A stretch of DNA of 64,000 bases from the NCBI GenBank assembly GCA_946122785.1, contig CAMGYJ010000006.1:39762066-39826065 (forward strand), given 5' to 3'. A program made the translations under genes and the position numbers. The stretch is from Linum tenue (lineage: Eukaryota > Streptophyta > Magnoliopsida > Malpighiales > Linaceae). This document shows, in pieces, positions 22,000-32,739 of the stretch; positions within the stretch are counted from its first letter, which is position 1, and each line of letters starts with the position of its first letter. Below the pieces are notes generated by a model. It saw nothing but the letters and a program-made list of their open reading frames with translations, made no database searches and was not told where the DNA came from.

Positions 22000-22123
22000 T
22001 CGGCTAGGTTGTTGAAGAAACGTTATTTCTGTTACTTTATCATTTCCATTTCCGCATTGACTGTTTGCTTTTTCCCACTTGTGCCTTCACGGGTTTGCTT
22101 TCTTGACTGTGTGCAGGTAGTGC

Positions 22124-23730
22124 ATGACCCGTAGTCAGTCGGGAGGTTTACTACCGTTAGATCCAGAGCTAGACAATAGCGAGCAAGACTGGCTACGGAG
22201 GAGCGCATCGATGGCCACTTGAGCAGCGATTCTGAGGAAGAGTACGAGATGGAATATGCGCAAAACCCGCCCCAGGGGATGCCTCTCCAGGTTCCCCCCA
22301 GTGAATCAGATCCTGGGGAACAACCCAATACCCCAGGCAGAGTGGGTTCAGCATCAACCACCGTCGCTGGGTCCTACTATGGAGTACTACTACACTCCAC
22401 GGGTCGCTGACATCCGCCCGTCATCTTCTATACGCCCATTCCCGCGAACAACTTCGAGATCAAGCCATGCTGGATTCAACTAATTACATCTTCTATCCAA
22501 TTCCATGGCTTGAATGATGAGGAGGCAAGGGTGCACCTTTCCCGGTTCCTGCACCTGATAAACGGATTCAAGATGAATGGTGTACCCGATGATGCAATCC
22601 GTCTCCACCTTTTCCCCCATTCTCTGGCGGGGCATGCAAAAAGGTGGCTAGAGACCCAACCCCCATTGTCCATCACTTCCTGGGACGATCTGGCCAACAA
22701 GTTCGTGCACAGGTACTATCTCGCATCAAGGACTACAGAGATTCAGCGGGAGATCACTCATTTCCGCCAAGAGCCAGATGAGTCACTTCGTGATGCATGA
22801 GAGCAGTACTCGGGATTTTTCCGGCAGTGTCCCCGTCACGGCTTCAGAGATGCATTCACCGTGGGGAACTTCTACAGTGCTCTCTCTCCGGAAAGCCAGA
22901 GGATGATTGAGTCTCTATGCCCAGGAGGAGACATTCTCACTAAAATTCCACCCGAACTGAACCAGGTGATCAGTACCTTGGCTGCCAGAGATCATTCCTG
23001 GGGGCAGAGCACCATAGGCAGGAGTTCTCGGGAACGTGGTGTGCACGCCATGGAGGCCAGATTCGGGCTAGAGCGGGAGGTGGCCGTGTTGGTCCAGAAC
23101 TAAAGCAGCCCAACAGTCTTATTCCGGGCAGAGGGTTGTCCGGGCGTTCAGTTGCACAGTGCCATTGGTGTGAGAGTTCGAACCATCTGGCGGAAGACTG
23201 CCAGGCTATGAGGGAGTTTTCTTACACCCTAGGAGCAGTTGGCCTTCATCACCAATGCTCGGCGCCTTGACCCTTACAGTAGAACATATAATGAAGGGTG
23301 GTGCCAGCATCCCAACTTCTCCTGGAATAATAGCAATACCACTAAACTACCTGGTTTCCCAGCACCAGCTGGTGGTTTTCAGAAGAGGCAGCCTTACCAG
23401 CCCAGACAGGGGAAACCATTTAGCACCGCAGCGCTAGTATGCCGAGCCACCACCAGCTTCAGCCCCAGATAATCAGGTAAGCGAGCTCAAAAACATTCCG
23501 GCGGCGTTCATGACTACCAGCCAGGAAAATTTTTCCAGGATGGACTAGAGCATTGCTTCAATGGAGGCATGTCAGAGGAACCAAGGTGCCATATTGCAGG
23601 ACATCCAGAATTAGATTGGAGGAATAGCTCGTCAGAATAATACCAGGGCATCGGGAACTCTTCCTGCCACCACCGTCCCCAATCCGCGGGAGCCTCACCA
23701 GCAACTGAATGCCATCACTACCAGGAGTGG
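22124..23730 (+). pseudogene. gag: B gag (broken)
   Basis: It starts at the ATG 22124 (MTRSQSGGLLPLDPEL), nearly the same N-terminus as M. Capsid motifs: 'LHLINGFKMNGVPDDAIRLH', 'AKRWLETQPPLSITSWDDL' and 'FRQEPDESLRDA' (22540-22797). The CCHC knuckle is at about 23160-23200 (CHWCESSNHLAEDC in a shifted frame) and a Pro/Gln-rich stretch follows. Stops or frame changes occur early (about 22220), at 22798, 23101 and around 23230 and 23470. It is the capsid protein of the particle; not translatable here. Confidence 0.8.
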
Positions 23731-24893
23731 CAAGCCAACATCGGTTGTACCTGCCCCGACCAGGCAGGAGGAGCCATTACTTGCTTCAACACTTCCAGCC
23801 GATGATGCAGAAGTGAGGATGGAGAAGGAAACACCTGCTCCCAAGCCACAGCCAGTGGTCAAGGAGCATGTTCCCCAGCTTTCCTTTCCCACTTGACTAC
23901 ACAAAGATAAGCTGGAGACTGAGTTTGCCAAATTCATGGCAATGCTAAAGCAGGTCAACATCAGCCTGCCGCTCGTGGAGGCGCTGTCGAAGCTGCCCAA
24001 GGTGATGCTGAGCGAGGAGTGTTCGGCCATTCTGCAGAGCAAGCTTCTAGAAAAGCAGAAGGATCCAGGTAATTTCACTATCCTTGCTCCATTGGCAAAT
24101 TACTTGTACAGAGGTCCCTGGCGGATCTAGGTGCTAGTATCAATGTTATCCCATACGAATTGTTCAAAAAACTAGGCCTAGGTGAACCCAGCGCAACTAG
24201 GATGAGTATTCAATTAGCTGATCAATCTGTGGTTCACCTAGGGGTATAGTGGAAGACCTCCTAGTTAAGGTTGGCAGTTTTTGTTATCCTGTGGATTTTG
24301 TTGTCTTAGACATCAATGAAGACACAGAAGTGCCCCTTGTTCTAGGAAGGCCCTTCCTGGCCACCGCCAGGGCCCTCATAGATGTCCGTGATGGGACTTT
24401 GGTTTTGAGAGATGGCAAGGAGCAGATAACTTTCTCTATTGATAATAATAATAATGTGCCTGTTGCCTCGCCTGTGCATGCTATATCTCACCGGGTGCAC
24501 GAGCCTGTTGTGTATCCGTATGTGCCTCTCATTTTGCAGGATTCCCATCTCACTCCTTCACCGCCACTCCCTTCGACCTCAGTACCAAACAAAAAGATCA
24601 AGGAGGAGTGGCGGCCTAAGCCGCAGGTGGTTAAGCCTGCTCGGAAGAAAGGTGGCGACCACTATGAGCTGGTCCCACCTCCTGAACCACGACCACCTTG
24701 GCCATCCGAGTACTCACTCGCTTGCATCCTGTCGGATGGCCAAGTCAAGCGGACAAATGCGGGAGGTCACACCCGTCGGGTGCATGGCCACCATCTGAAG
24801 CTGTACCTCATGAGCGATGTGGATCCGCTCTTGGAGGCACCTGTTCCTGCACCACTCCGAGCATCCACCATGGGCGTCCAGCTAAAAGACGGT
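23731..24893 (+). pseudogene. B protease and fused tail
   Basis: 'AMLKQVNISLPLVEALSKLPK' leads into the protease, catalytic D-L-G-A-S near 24122-24140, then 'VDFVVLDINEDTEVPLVLGR' and 'PFLATARALIDVRDGTLVL'. A frame change separates the catalytic part from the 276-codon frame 24249-25079. After the protease comes a Pro/Lys-rich linker and then 'VHGHHLKLYL', equivalent to '[12 protein letters not shown]' at the end of M's integrase. The protease is therefore joined to the last few residues of pol, with the roughly 2.4 kb between them removed. Confidence 0.75.
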
Positions 24894-24905
24894 AAAGAAG
24901 CGCTT

Positions 24906-24923
24906 GTGGGGAGGCAACCCCAC
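24906..24923 (+). promoter_or_regulatory. Post-pol hairpin, AGGCAA loop (B copy)
   Basis: GTGGGG-AGGCAA-CCCCAC, preceded by AAAGAAGCGCTT. Relative to A1 the third stem pair is G-C in place of T-A. Confidence 0.75.
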
Positions 24924-25082
24924 CATTGTTTGCATTTCTTTTTCCCTTTTTCTGTGTTTTTTGTTTCGTGTTCGAGTCAGTTGCACGTCTGTGTTGATGT
25001 TAGGTCGTCTCATCTGCCTCGGTTTGGTGTTTTCGTGCACCGGAGTTCGAAAAAAAAATTGAGAAAAAGAGATTTTTAGCCG

Positions 25083-25235
25083 AAAATGGGAAAATATCCG
25101 GCCGTTACACAAAATACCCGATCGGGTATTTTTGTGTAGCGGCCGGGACCCCTTGTGTGTTCCTGGGCGCGAAAAGGGCAAAAACCCGACATTGACTCAA
25201 AAATACCCGACCGGGTATTTTTGTTTCAAGGCCAG
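25083..25235 (+). promoter_or_regulatory. Internal array of the B family palindrome
   Basis: It contains AATACCCGATCGGGTATT (perfect 18-bp palindrome, 25113-25130) and a second copy AATACCCGACCGGGTATT near 25202, plus CGGCCG and CCGG words. The same palindrome is in B's LTRs (20513-20530 imperfect; 28376-28393 perfect). It lies between the hairpin and the TATA box upstream of the downstream ORF. Confidence 0.7.
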
Positions 25236-25269
25236 GGGTTTTCCCCAGCGTGGTACGCCGCATTTTTGC

Positions 25270-25277
25270 TATATAAG
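25270..25277 (+). promoter_or_regulatory. Candidate internal TATA box, B
   Basis: TATATAAG in a GC-rich setting, about 35 bases after the palindrome array and about 265 bases before the downstream coding region. The order array-TATA-leader copies that of the A-family LTRs. Confidence 0.5.
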
Positions 25278-25534
25278 CAAACCCCCGGTTGACACCTTCT
25301 CCCTCCTCTCATTTTTTCAAAACTTCCCCTCTCTTCCCTCTTATTTCCTCTCCCCTCTCTCTTCTCTGAGCGAAGTCTGCCTCCGCGCCGCCGCCCGCCG
25401 ACCACCGTACGCCGCCGCCGGCCACTTTCCGCCGACCGTCCGGCGACTTTCTACCCTTTTTCCGGCGAGTTTTTCGACCCATTTTTGGCGTGGTTTCGCG
25501 TCCCTCACCCTCTCTTCGTGTCACCTCTACAGTC

Positions 25535-26719
25535 TTACTTGAGTTCGCTGACAAGTACCGCAAGGTTATACGCGGAGTGCTCCAACGCCATCACCATTTG
25601 GATTGGGGGGTCTTCGAGCAGCTTCACTGCTTGAATGAGATCGCCACCGCCATTAGCCACCCGGATTGGCGGACGTTGGTGAGCATTGAGGAGCCCACCT
25701 ACACAAAGCTGGTGTGGGAGTTCTACACCACCTCCGGTACCGCCACAAAGCGGCCCGGGACTCCCCCACCGGTATCACCTTCCGGCTGGGTGGCAGGCCA
25801 GGGCAGATGAGCATCGATGGGCTGACCTTCGCCCTGGGGATCCAGTACCACCCCTACTCCCACCATGAGGTAGAGATCCCACACCCGAAGGACTGGAACC
25901 AGGATGAGTTCTACCGTGGGATAGCTCGACGCGCCTACAGGATGGACTACTTCGACGCCGGGCAGACATATGTCTCCACCATCAGGCCGCAGTGGCACAT
26001 CCTGAACCTGCTGATCACCTGCTCGATAGTCCCCAACGCCACTGGTTCGCACAAGATCCTGAAGCGGGTTCTCTACGCTATGTACTCGATGGGGGGACCC
26101 GGAGCACATGTTACACTTGGGTTCTTTCGTGGCTAACACTTTCTCTCGGTGCCACGGGAAACCCAACCACCTCTTCTGTGGTCCCTTGATCACCCGACTG
26201 GCGCGCCACTTCGAGATCGAGCTGGAGGGACTCACGGATGCCTCAGCACGGGGCGGGTCCACCCCCCTCAGCCGGGAGGTGCTCAACAATGTGCTTCTAC
26301 TGGCCTTTGATGGAGTGCGCTTCTAGGTGGATGGGTTGTCTCTGCCTCCCGACGAGGATGCGGATCTTGATGAGGATAGGAAGACGAGGACTACATCGGC
26401 GAGGAGGAGGCCGAGGATGATGATGATGGCGAGGCCATGGATGCTGATGAGCCGGAGCCCCTCTCTCCCCCTTAGGGGACCTTTAGCCAAAACGGAGATC
26501 CGAGAGAGGCGAGTCCTCCTCCGGTCCTTCTGGTCCGTCGATGGCTTCTGGCCCGTCGATGGACTTCTGCACGGAGCAGTTCCATCAGCTCAGGCTCTAG
26601 AACTAGCAGCTCATGGACCATCAGGTCCAGTTCTACCAGCAGTATTCGGCCCACCAGGCCGAGTACCAGTCACGGATGACGGCCTCATGGACCATATCGA
26701 CTTCGGCGGGCTCGAGTAG
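25535..26719 (+). pseudogene. B downstream Athila-type ORF (env-position protein)
   Basis: The frame begins around 25535 ('LLEFADKYRKVIRGVLQRHH', 'HLDWGVFEQL'), moves frame near 25745 ('ITFRLGGRPGQMSIDGLTFA') and again near 26135 ('CHGKPNHLFCGPLITRLARH'), and stops at 26326. An acidic/Ser-rich part continues to 26719 in other frames. The pattern agrees with the proteins found 3' of pol in Athila elements (Pfam ATHILA / putative plant transposon protein type). Their function is unknown; an envelope role has been suggested from position only. I see no signal peptide or membrane helix in the readable part. Its start resembles the fragment in M at 48977. Confidence 0.65.
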
Positions 26720-27014
26720 GTTGTACTTGTTGCTCGTCTTGTGTTGCTTTTGTTTGATTCAGAGTGCAAATTGTCTTGTGTTTTGGGTTTATTTTCTTTT
26801 CTTTTGGATGATGTACTATTAGGCTCACAACTGGACCTAACGTATTGTGGCTGAGTTTTTTGTGTTCCCTTTAGATGTGCCTTTGCACCGACTGGTCCCC
26901 TCTCCAGTCCTCTTCACTCAGATTGGTCCATCTTCCAGTCTCATGCAGTCCGTGCACACCGGAAACATCGTTCCCCTTATCCTTCCCTCTTCTCCATTGA
27001 GGCCAATGTCGCAC

Positions 27015-27033
27015 TTAAGTGTGGGGGGGGGGG
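27015..27033 (+). promoter_or_regulatory. Internal polypurine-like tract, B
   Basis: TTAAGTGTGGGGGGGGGGG, preceded by TTGAGGCCAATGTCG (26997-27011). It has the sequence of the LTR-adjacent tract but lies 1.1 kb upstream of it. The same arrangement is in F' (61531-61563). Confidence 0.55.
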
Positions 27034-27088
27034 TGTTTCTATTTTGACTGCTTAGATCTGTTTGTGTGCTTGGAGCCTAGTCCACTGT

Positions 27089-27116
27089 CCAAATTTTTAA
27101 ATTTGAGGGCTCCAAG
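27089..27116 (+). other. Conserved A/T block, B
   Basis: CCAAATTTTTAAATTTGAGG followed by GCTCCAAG; nearly the same sequence stands at 61631-61659 in F', also shortly after the internal purine tract. The centre is palindromic. Confidence 0.5.
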
Positions 27117-28069
27117 TACATGTTCCTTGCAAATTGCCTGCTAGTATGCTTTGAATTGACAGTCTCTATAGTAATGTGCAACCTAGGGAGGTAGTGTAGC
27201 ACTATGGAGGATGTTGAAGTATAAGATTTTTCCTATCTAACTCTCTGCTGTGCCGGTTGATTTTGTGAATTAGTGGAGCTAAGACTGTTGAATTCATGTG
27301 GTAATGGTGACTCCGTTTGATTTGTGTTATGGACTCGTGTATCGAACAGGGTGCTCATGTGGGAAATGAAAAGTAGTTGGTCCTCCATGTCGAAATCATT
27401 GAATCTTAAACATGGGGTAAACCCAACATGTGTGTGGCACCGTTCATTGCACAAAATCGGGTTTTGGAAGAGATTTTAGTGATCCTTTGTGGGGTACTCC
27501 TACAAGGTATAGCTAAGCTGTCTCTAGTACAAGTAAAACTTTCACCCGTTGAACAGTTTGCCTACTCGAGGATGTGTTTTTAAGGGCACGGATAGAGCTT
27601 CCGACCCCCCTTAATTTCATTGATCCTCCACACGAGTTGAGGAAAAGGAGATAAAAGAAGTACTCTGGCGAGCGCCAGATGTACAGAAATTGCTCTTGCT
27701 CGACTAATAAGGGTCGGCCGTGCAAAAGACTGCAGTTGGAACCCCCGCCAAGTGAATGAAAAAAAAGAAATGTGAAATGAAAATGAGAAAAAAGGGTTCC
27801 AATGGTGAAATGAAGTGAAAGAGCACCCCGGTACATTGAGTCCTTGGTTGTGAATGGTGTGAGTCCCTTTATCCATGAACTGGCTGTCTTATTTCCACTT
27901 CTTCCCATGATCCTGGCTTTAGTCTAGTACTCGCATTGAGAGAGATAGGGGAAGTCTTAGAAGACCAGTTGACCTCGTAAGCTGCTATATGATCTAGGAA
28001 ATCCTCTACTGACAATCGGGGTTGTTTGTTGCTATAGAGGTCTGGAGAGCTGCATTGGTTTGAGTTAGG

Positions 28070-28089
28070 TATGCTTGGGGACAAGCAAA
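28070..28089 (+). promoter_or_regulatory. Stem-loop before the polypurine tract (B)
   Basis: TATGCTTG-GGGA-CAAGCAAA; seven of eight stem positions pair. Confidence 0.6.
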
Positions 28090-28093
28090 CGGT

Positions 28094-28109
28094 TAAGTGT
28101 GGGGGAATT
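28094..28109 (+). other. Polypurine tract, B
   Basis: TAAGTGTGGGGGAATT directly before the 3' LTR (TGATAGACC). It would prime plus-strand DNA synthesis. Confidence 0.8.
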
Positions 28110-29362
28110 TGATAGACCAATAAGTACACATGTTTATACCCCTATTCTTAAGCCGTTGGAGAAGAGATTCTCGTGTTTTAATCCGATTTCACGCTAGGTT
28201 GTGTGTTTAGGTCATATTTAAGGGCTTGGCGTTGACATTGAGGCGAAGAAACGAGTTTCGGGTCAAAATACCCGGCCATGAGCAATAATACACAGCCGGG
28301 TAAAATTCTGAGGAGGCCGGGGAAAAACAGTTTTGGATGCCCAGAAGGCAGAAGGGATCCCGGCCACAGAGCGAAAATACCCGATCGGGTATTCTTGAGC
28401 TCGATCGGGTATTATTCCCTATACCTATGCGTTGCGTTTCGAAATCCCTGGCCGGGCACCTGAAATACTCGACCGGGGATTATGGCCGGGGATCGCGAGC
28501 AGGTGGTTTTTAAGGGAAAGAAGGCCAATTTTGCAAGGGTTCGGAGTTTTAGAGAAAGAAAGTGATACCTAGAGAGAGAAAGCGACGAGCCAGAGTTCCC
28601 AAGTGCCTTAAATCGATCTTCATCATCAGTGGAGCCCGGATAACGCTTCGAGAAGTGCCGATTGACGACCAAAAGCAGAACCTCATTCTTCACAGCATGT
28701 TTTCTGCTTCTGAGCTAGAGTTTGCTTCTCTCTCCATACAGTAACTTCCACATTCACCTAGGTATGAAGAACCCTAGATTTGTATGTTAGGTCTGATTGT
28801 ATGAACCCAAGTATGAATCCATTTATTTGATTATATTCAATTGAGGTCTAATTTGTTGAATGACATGAATCCTGATCAAATTCCTGTTATTTCTGCTTTG
28901 ACCAAAAAGAGAATATCTGCCTAAGTTGATAGAGCACCCTTGATTGAAGGTAGTGAATTGACGACGTTGGCTGAGGAGTCAATTCACTATTCTGTACCGG
29001 ATTTACTTCGGTAGAGGAGGTGTGGTTCGTTAGGGCCTCAAGCTATTTACTCCGGTGGAGGTTAGTCGCCCGCTGGGGACTCAGATTGAGAGGGTCTGCA
29101 GACCTTTAGTCGAGACTGCAGACTGTTTAAGAACCTCCCGCAGTATAACTATCTTTGAATTCGAACTTGGTAAATTACAATTTGGCTTAACTGCAGTCTA
29201 GGGGGAACCATATCCGGGTGACCTCTCTCAACTTGAAAACAACCTTTTACTGCTTTGCCTGCTTGTTTACTGAGACCTTCACTACGTTTAAACCGCTAAA
29301 TACTACGCTCTAGTGGGTGGTTACACTTTACCATTTTCTAGTGTCACGGTAGAAGCGTGTCA
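28110..29362 (+). repeat. B 3' LTR
   Basis: It starts TGATAGACCAATAAG and ends GAAGCGTGTCA; GCAAG follows as target duplication. It carries AATACCCGATCGGGTATT at 28376-28393 and further CCCGG words to 28500. Compared with the 5' LTR it lacks about 65 bases near 29307, and the junction lies at a CCGCTA repeated on both sides of that segment in the 5' LTR, so it was probably lost by recombination between short repeats. Confidence 0.85.
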
Positions 29363-30019
29363 GCAAGTATACACAAAACAAGACTAACAAACTACGGGCT
29401 ACTTGGCTTTTTTCTAGTTATGGCCAAATGCTAGTTCTGGTTGGCAGCTGCTAGAAAGGGAATGGTGCACCACAGTTGTCGAACCATACATATGCTAGTT
29501 TTGTGTCATATACCGCGGCGTCACACTTTCTTTGCCCAAAGAAGGGAAGCACAAAAATCTACCGAACGTTTTTCCTTGTTCAACTATCTGACATGATGCT
29601 GAGGATTGGGAGAAGGACAAGTACTCGGATGACTCATGATTAAAGAACGACAAAGCAGAACAGAGAGAAACTAACCATGATAATCCAATGACCATTCGCA
29701 ACCATTGCTGGGAAATTAGGTCGCGATACTCCGTTATGGGACCGTAGAATATGTTGTAGTAATGTACATTTGGGTGCCTCCCTTCCCCTCCATATCTTGT
29801 AACTCTACACATTGTCCTAATCTTCGAATCTTGCACACTAAATCACAAATTGTGTTACCATACGGTAAATATATTATTGTGAATTTGGGGGAAATTAAAC
29901 GATCCTTTCACAGGATTCTAGATTCATTAATACCACAGCCAGGGGACTCTCTGCTTCTTCGTTTATCAGTAGTTTGAATTGAGTGACTAAAAATTTACAG
30001 GGTGAAGAAAGACATAGAG
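29363..30019. other. Unassigned island between B and copia C
   Basis: It has no match elsewhere in the window. An open minus-strand frame at 29836-29495 (113 codons, MQDSKIRTMCRVTRYGGEG) is not recognisable and may be chance. It could be remaining pre-insertion DNA. TAGAG at 30015-30019 is the left target duplication of C. Confidence 0.35.
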
Positions 30020-30506
30020 TGTTGGGATGAATAGCTTTGAAAAGTTACAATGAAATTCCTAATTAATTATCCAATATTTTCCTCATAATACGAAATTAAG
30101 ATGGATAATTAATAAAAGGAATATTATGGAGATCATTAGAAATAATTATCTTAATATATTAAATTTTAATTATGAGAGCAATTATCCCCCTGATTAAAAT
30201 GTGACTTATTCCCAAAGAAAGAGGGAATATTCTGGGTTTTCTGTTCCTATAAATAGGAGACGTCCCAGACCCTCTAAAGGCACCTCAGAAGAGCAGAAAC
30301 ACGAGAGAGAGTGAATTCATAGAGCTCTGGTTTTCGCACAAAACCGATGAGAAATAAAATTAGAATAGTTGTTTTATCCTGGAGGCGACCGGCTGATAGT
30401 CTGTTGTGCGCATTACGAGGCATTGCCGCGAACGTCTTAAAGAGAGCGACCTAGTCCACGACTCAGCCAAATCGGTAACCTAATTTTTCCTGTTCGATTT
30501 CTAACC
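30020..30506 (+). repeat. Copia C 5' LTR
   Basis: It starts TGTTGGGATGAATAGC and ends near TTTCTAACC. TATAAATAGGAGACG at about 30248 is the probable promoter TATA box. Confidence 0.85.
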
Positions 30507-31789
30507 ATTTTAAGACGCTTGGTTGCTGTCATGTGTATCAAACAGGATATCGATTTTGGCTCCATCGATCTTAATCAATGCCGCTCCGAGAAAGGTGTAC
30601 CTTTGTCCACGATGCATCGCACTTATTCATGCTTCCAGCGATCGGAAACACTCGTCGTTAGCGCCACGCTCAAATTTTTGTTGCAGCCAAATCGTGGACT
30701 CGTGGAGTGATAGCATCGCTATCACAAGAAGAAGGTGATGCTGTGGATATGAAGTCCGGCGGCACCTGGGATTTTCGCATCCGGATCCGGGTCGGGCCCA
30801 CCTCTTACAGTTAGTTACATGGAGGAGCTGTGGGGATGGCAAGTTCGGGGCGGACAAGTGGTTCATCGATGACCGAGGCGGCAGTCGCAAGATCTTCAAA
30901 CCTAAGCTCGCCCTTTTCCGTGGGAGAGCGATCTGGTTTCTGGATCCGGCCCACGGCAATAGGAGCCGATTGGGGACTAGTGCTTTGAGAGAATGAATGG
31001 GCCAAGGAAATGAAACAAAGCCACGGGTCCATTTAGTTTGCTTTATCCAATTAAATCCCATCTATAAAAGGAGAAGTGGATGTGTGTCCTTGTAAAATTA
31101 ATTCCGGTTGAGATGTCTCGCATGGAATTAAAGAGACCTAGGCAGCTATGGTCATTACTTCTTGACAGTTTGGGATAATGTTTACTTTGTCGTGAAATTG
31201 TAGGAATGTCAGGGAGAGGAGATGCGGTCAGATGGATAGAAGGATGGAACAATCCGCAACATATATAAAGAGAGCCCGCCTTGATGATATGGAGCCAGGA
31301 TTGGTTGGTACTGGCTATTCGATCCAAAGTAAGAAAGTAATGACCTCTTGAGAAAGAGGTAAGAACCCAAACCTTTTTTATGAGTCATTAATGAATGAAA
31401 AATTTGAATCTATGACATATGATTCTATGCATGGAATTGAGAATCTGGAGAATGCTAGAGAATCGAGATTTGATACATGATTATTGAGATGTGCTTTCCT
31501 CGATGATTAGAGTATAAATTTGAATGCATGTTGCAGAATAGAGTAATTTTGTTTACATGAGTGTGTGTGAAGAATATATGGGAATAGAATGGGTTAATTG
31601 CCCCATAGTGACGATATTGTAAGAAGTACTACAATTAGTACTACACGAACCACTTAGGTTGCTCTGAAACATTAAAGTTTCGAGAATGAGAGCACCAAAC
31701 CGAACCAGGTCCACACCAAATAGAATGGTACCCTTCGTGGTAACTATAAGATTGCGGGCCAATCCTCTAAGAATGACGATGTTTTTCTC

Positions 31790-31975
31790 TGCTAAAGTTG
31801 CGAGAAACTAGGCCATATGACACGAAAGTGTAAGAACAAGTTAACCTAGTGTAAACTTGACTAAAGAAGAGAAGTTGATGATAATGATCACTGAGGTGAT
31901 GACAGAGGTAGGCCTTAATGGTAACTCTGAAAAATGGTGGTTGGATATTGGCGCCTCAAGGCATGTGTGTGATAA
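31790..31975 (+). pseudogene. Copia C gag zinc knuckle and protease
   Basis: 31790-31831 encodes C-x2-C-x4-H-x4-C (C, stop, S, C, EKLG, H, MTRK, C), the gag knuckle with a stop codon inside. 31935-31973 encodes 'WWLDIGASRHVCD', the copia protease active site, with Ile where the family has Ser in D-S-G-A. Both changes would inactivate the protein. Confidence 0.75.
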
Positions 31976-32739
31976 ATAAGCTAAACTCAATCATACATTG
32001 AAGTGTATTGAAGGAGAAAGTGTTGTTGGGCATGACCCTCACCACTATGTTTATGGTTCTGAAAAGTGGAAGTGAACCTTACTTCTAGAAAGTCATTGAC
32101 TATGCTGGACGTAAGGAATGATTAAGTAAATGAGATGAATTCTTCTATGTGTGGCACATGTGTCTGTATGAAGAATTAGAATATCAAATGTCATATTCCC
32201 ATGTTATTCTGGAACACTTGAGATGAAAGTGAATTTTGTATCCACGCTAAATGACCCATAAATACATGATTAGAGAATCAGAATCTTTGAATTTGATTCA
32301 TTTTGAAATGGGTGAATGAGAATAATGTGAAATGCTTTATCACATTATTATTGATTTCACTAATTAAAGATGTGATGCTTTTGACATGCTTTTGACTCGT
32401 AAAACGTTATTCATGAAATGCTTTTTTCATATGGTATAGTTTGAGAATCAGTGCAATTTAGATAAGCATGAGAGTGATTTATTGATTGTGCTATCAATAA
32501 TAGAACACATAAGTTTAAGAAATGAAGTACTCATTGTTGTGTAGAATCCATTAATGTCATTCCATTTAAAAATAGTGGGGGTGGTATCTTGCCTGCTATT
32601 ATAAATAATGGATAACTAGTGGGGGTGATGAGTATGAACTCAGAAGAGACAAATGAACCATAAATCATTGAAGGATTTTGGTTATGAATTTGTTATTTAC
32701 ACCCTAAGAAGAGATCCTACAAGTCTGCTAGAAGTTCGA

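Larger units (their letters stand above)
20199..29362 (+). mobile_element. Athila-lineage element B (gag-protease plus downstream ORF)
   Basis: The 5' LTR ends at 21976 and the 3' LTR is 28110-29362, with related sequence, a tRNA-Asp primer-binding site and a polypurine tract. The order is gag, protease, integrase-tail-like end, AGGCAA hairpin, palindrome array, TATA box, downstream Athila-type ORF, 3' signals. RT, RNase H and nearly all of integrase are absent. The closest relative in the window is M, which has the same MTRSQSG start and the same hairpin stem. Confidence 0.85.

Noticed and set aside
25309..25563. Minus-strand 84-codon frame over the B leader
   Set aside because: It is the reverse reading of the CG-rich leader of the downstream ORF.
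25535..26326. Calling the downstream ORF a viral envelope gene
   Set aside because: Position resembles env, but I see no signal peptide, membrane helix or envelope motif in the readable frames; the pattern fits the Athila-type protein of unknown function.
30627..31061. 144-codon minus-strand frame in copia C
   Set aside because: Lies in the unrecognised 5' interior of a decayed copia element; translation shows no known motif and composition is not protein-like.
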